A stretch of 15,744 bases of DNA from contig JALRIY010000030.1 in NCBI GenBank assembly GCA_023255285.1, positions 1 through 15,744 of the forward strand, read 5' to 3'. This DNA is from Algoriphagus sp. (lineage in GTDB: Bacteria > Bacteroidota > Bacteroidia > Cytophagales > Cyclobacteriaceae). Shown here in pieces: positions 13,737-15,744 of this stretch. Each line of letters starts with the position of its first letter. The first letter of the stretch is position 1. The translations under genes were made by a program, and so were the position numbers. The notes beneath the pieces are model-generated. The model saw only the letters and a list, made by a program, of their open reading frames with translations, did not search any database and was not told the DNA's origin.

Positions 13737-15008
13737 ATGAAAAAAATCCTCAGTTATGGCCTGCTTTACCTTGGTATAGGGGTTTCAGTTTTTGCACAAA
13801 CAATCAGTTCAGCAGGCAATAACCCTGTTTCTGGTATTTCAAGAGAGCGAATCGCTAAGGTAGATGAAATGCTGGAGGAGGCAATTCAGTCCGGACAGGT
13901 ACCGGGTTTGGTGGCTATGATTGTCAAAGATGGAAAGATTGTCTATCATTCAGCCAAAGGCTTTGCTGATGTAGCCGAGGGTAAAAAAATGGAGAAGAAT
14001 TCCATCTTTAGGATTGCTTCCCAAACGAAAGCGATTACTTCAACGGCAATTTTACTATTGTACGAGGAGGGAAAAATTCGTTTGGACGATCCCATTTCCA
14101 AGTATATTCCAGAATTTGCCAATCCTCAGGTTTTGGCTTCTTTTCGTTATGCTGATAGCAGCTACACAAGCAAGCCAAGTGCCCAGGTCATCACGATACG
14201 GCACCTACTTACACATACCTCAGGCCTAGGCTATGGAGTGATCGATGGAGATGAACGTATGAAAATGATCTACCACAAAGCAGGTGTTGTTGATTTGTTT
14301 ACTACGGAGGAAGTCACCATTGGAGAAAGTGTGAAGCGGTTAGCCAAATTGCCATTGCACCACGAGCCCGGTACCAAATACACCTACAGCGAAGGGTTAG
14401 ATGTGTTGGGGTATTTGGTGGAGATTGTCTCTGGAAAGCCATTTGATGTGTTCTTGAAAGAGCGAATTTTTGATCCACTTGGTATGAATGATACACGTTT
14501 TTACCTTAATGAAGCACAAGGAACTCGCTTAGTAGATGTGCATACGTATCAAGGAGGGAATTGGGTAACCTATCCAACTACTTTTTATGATCCTGACTAC
14601 CCCAAAACAGGTGCTAAATCGTTCTTTTCTGGAGGTGCGGGCCTATCCAGCACAACCGAAGATTATGCCAAATTCTTGCAAATGTACCTTAATGGAGGGA
14701 TTTACAATGGATTCCGCCTGTTGAGTCCGGTTACTATTGCCATGGCTATGCAAAATCAGGTGGGTGATCTTTGGAATTGGGATCGGTATTATGGTTTGGC
14801 TTTTGGTGTGGTAAATGATCGGGGAGTAGCCTTGGGTGGGATGGGATCCAAAGGTACTTTTGACTGGGGTGGGTACTTCAATACCCAGTATTTTGCAGAT
14901 CCCAATCATAAGATTATTGGATTGATTTTTAAGCAAACTTCTGGTGCGGGCAATGGAGACCAGACCGGCTGGAAATTTAGACAAATGGTCTTTAGTTCAG
15001 TGGAATAA
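13737..15008 (+). CDS. Secreted serine hydrolase, class C beta-lactamase/esterase fold
   Basis: A 423-residue protein of the beta-lactamase-related family (Pfam Beta-lactamase; MEROPS S12-like), including esterases, D-aminopeptidases and AmpC enzymes. A signal peptide (1-20) ends in VFA-Q, a good signal peptidase I site, so the enzyme is periplasmic or secreted. The nucleophile motif SxxK is S95-Q-T-K98. The second motif is Y217-S-E219, with Glu where AmpC has Asn (YxN). In place of the KTG box there is FDWGGYF, W377-G378-G379, as in EstB-type esterases. Other family landmarks are LLTHTSGL (157-164) and FSGGAGLSSTTEDYAKF (297-313). These features point to an esterase or amidase more than to a true beta-lactamase, but the substrate is unknown. 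It is monocistronic between two terminators and has no functional tie to its neighbours that can be seen. Confidence 0.9.
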   Translation: MKKILSYGLLYLGIGVSVFAQTISSAGNNPVSGISRERIAKVDEMLEEAIQSGQVPGLVAMIVKDGKIVYHSAKGFADVAEGKKMEKNSIFRIASQTKAITSTAILLLYEEGKIRLDDPISKYIPEFANPQVLASFRYADSSYTSKPSAQVITIRHLLTHTSGLGYGVIDGDERMKMIYHKAGVVDLFTTEEVTIGESVKRLAKLPLHHEPGTKYTYSEGLDVLGYLVEIVSGKPFDVFLKERIFDPLGMNDTRFYLNEAQGTRLVDVHTYQGGNWVTYPTTFYDPDYPKTGAKSFFSGGAGLSSTTEDYAKFLQMYLNGGIYNGFRLLSPVTIAMAMQNQVGDLWNWDRYYGLAFGVVNDRGVALGGMGSKGTFDWGGYFNTQYFADPNHKIIGLIFKQTSGAGNGDQTGWKFRQMVFSSVE

Positions 15009-15026
15009 AAATAAATTAAACGACTT

Positions 15027-15067
15027 AAAACCCCTAGTTTTCCTTTCTTGAATCCTAGGGGTTTTTT
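15027..15067 (+). terminator. Intrinsic terminator after the serine hydrolase gene
   Basis: AAAACCCCTAG (15027-15037) pairs perfectly with CTAGGGGTTTT (15055-15065), an 11-bp stem with a 17-nt pyrimidine-rich loop, and a T-run 15062-15067. The long loop is unusual, but stem and T-tract are convincing. Confidence 0.88.
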
Positions 15068-15070
15068 ATC

Positions 15071-15429
15071 GGCTTAATCCATTTTAAAAGGTCAATTATC
15101 CACTTTTTTACCTGTAAATAAAGAAAAAAAGGATTGAAGTTTATTTAGCGGAGCTGTGGTCTATGGGCAGTCCGACTGTTGTCAAAGATCGGAGGTAATT
15201 CAAACCTAGTTTTGACCCTGACTTAATTGCGAATAATTCCATTTAATTATTAATTCCATAATTAAAAATATATTTTTTTGCTAAAAATATAGGTTTAATC
15301 CTTTTTTATTAGTAAATTTATTATTAAACTATATTTTAAAAACGGTTCCGTTTTTGTGGAAATTGGTGCTTTTGAAAAATATAATTCACCAACAAATAGC
15401 TGTTTGCCGATTAGCAGTATACTTAAACT
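15071..15429. other. AT-rich non-coding region upstream of ppc
   Basis: About 360 nt without a credible gene. The first part (15110-15230) is more mixed in base content and can form nested stems: GTCAAA/TTTGAC (15181-15186, 15211-15216) around AGGT/ACCT (15193-15196, 15204-15207). From about 15231 to 15345 it is extremely AT-rich, with an all-A/T inverted repeat TTAATTAT/ATAATTAA (15243-15265). At 15338-15355 lies an 18-nt inverted repeat AAAAACGG-TT-CCGTTTTT. The ppc promoter and any leader must lie here; no clear TTTG-N19-TAnnTTTG pair was found. Confidence 0.5.
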
Positions 15430-15744
15430 ATGGAGGAAATAAAAAACCAGGGTGTTACTCAATTTAAGCGTGAAGTAGTAGATAAATACACCATTTACAA
15501 CAGTTTGTTTGCGGCTCTCCCATATTCAGGTGTGGCGAATGTGGGGGCTTTGCTTCCCATTCTATTGCAGGCTTGTGAGAAAGGCTACGCAAAAGATTGG
15601 TCTCCCAATGAGATTATAGATTATTTTTTTACCCAACACACGTCAGTAGACAAGGAGCAAGAGAAACTGGATCACCTATTTAAATACGTGCAATACATCG
15701 AACGACAAGTTGTATTGTTTGATGCCATTGAGGATGCCGCTTTT
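15430..15744 (+). CDS. ppc: Phosphoenolpyruvate carboxylase, N-terminal part (partial)
   Basis: The first 105 codons of a gene cut by the right edge, with no stop in frame. The peptide has the landmarks I recall from Bacteroidota PEP carboxylases: YNSLFAALPY (23-32), a GALLPILLQACEKGY block, SPNEIIDYFF, and YIERQVVLFDAIEDAAF at the end of the visible part. The full enzyme is about 850 residues and carboxylates phosphoenolpyruvate to oxaloacetate, refilling the TCA cycle in the cytosol. None of the catalytic residues lie in the visible part, so the call rests on recognising the N-terminus. The ATG at 15430 follows an in-frame-neutral A/T-rich leader; GGAGG occurs just inside the coding region, not before it. 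The 360-nt upstream region suggests its own promoter. Confidence 0.78.
   Translation, partial: MEEIKNQGVTQFKREVVDKYTIYNSLFAALPYSGVANVGALLPILLQACEKGYAKDWSPNEIIDYFFTQHTSVDKEQEKLDHLFKYVQYIERQVVLFDAIEDAAF

Noticed and set aside
14643..14984. 113-codon open frame on the - strand inside the serine hydrolase gene
   Set aside because: Opposite conserved active-site coding sequence; no start context or family resemblance.
15163..15198. Short reading frame starting at the ATG in the ppc upstream region
   Set aside because: Only 11 codons, no ribosome-site context, and no sign of a known leader peptide.
1..15744. CRISPR array, IS element, prophage or defence system
   Set aside because: No regularly spaced direct repeats, transposase, integrase or defence-protein motifs were seen; every long gene has a housekeeping or transport assignment.

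Overview
The window looks like chromosomal DNA from a member of the Bacteroidota, probably a Cytophagia (Cyclobacteriaceae/Algoriphagus-like) species. This is inferred from several points: a TonB-dependent receptor coupled to a BtuG-type beta-propeller lipoprotein, a Bacteroidota-style phosphoenolpyruvate carboxylase N-terminus, few Shine-Dalgarno sequences with A/T-rich leaders instead, and a promoter candidate of the TTTG-N19-TAnnTTTG type. Genus-level placement is a guess. I see no IS element, CRISPR array, tRNA, rRNA or phage gene. The region is mostly housekeeping.

Layout. 1-2011 (+): the 3' half of a TonB-dependent outer-membrane receptor, translationally coupled (ATGA) to a surface lipoprotein beta-propeller; together they look like a corrinoid (vitamin B12) uptake pair. 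2012-2162: a long inverted repeat, probably a two-way terminator. 2163-3593 (-): an HtrA/Deg serine protease. 3805-6285 (+): dxr (MEP isoprenoid pathway) abutting rseP (site-2 intramembrane metalloprotease). 6413-11086 (+): lon, hslU and an SDR oxidoreductase. 11083-11571 (-): a SixA-like histidine phosphatase whose stop codon overlaps that of the SDR gene. 11659-11850 (+): a cold-shock protein with its own promoter candidate and terminator. 12129-13637 (+): a second HtrA/Deg protease. 13737-15008 (+): a secreted serine hydrolase of the class C beta-lactamase/esterase fold. 15071-15429: an AT-rich non-coding stretch. 15430-15744 (+): the start of ppc, cut by the window end.

The common theme is protein quality control. 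Within about 11.5 kb there are two envelope HtrA proteases, the S2P protease RseP, and the cytosolic AAA+ protease Lon and unfoldase HslU, plus a cold-shock RNA chaperone. Cytosol (Lon, HslU), inner membrane (RseP) and periplasm (HtrA x2) are all covered. The genes are separated by terminators and strand switches, so this is a functional neighbourhood and not one operon. I found no convincing new defence or mobile system. The points most worth a second look are the B12 receptor/propeller pair, a 16-nt palindrome just before lon, HslU without HslV beside it, and the divergence between the two HtrA paralogues.
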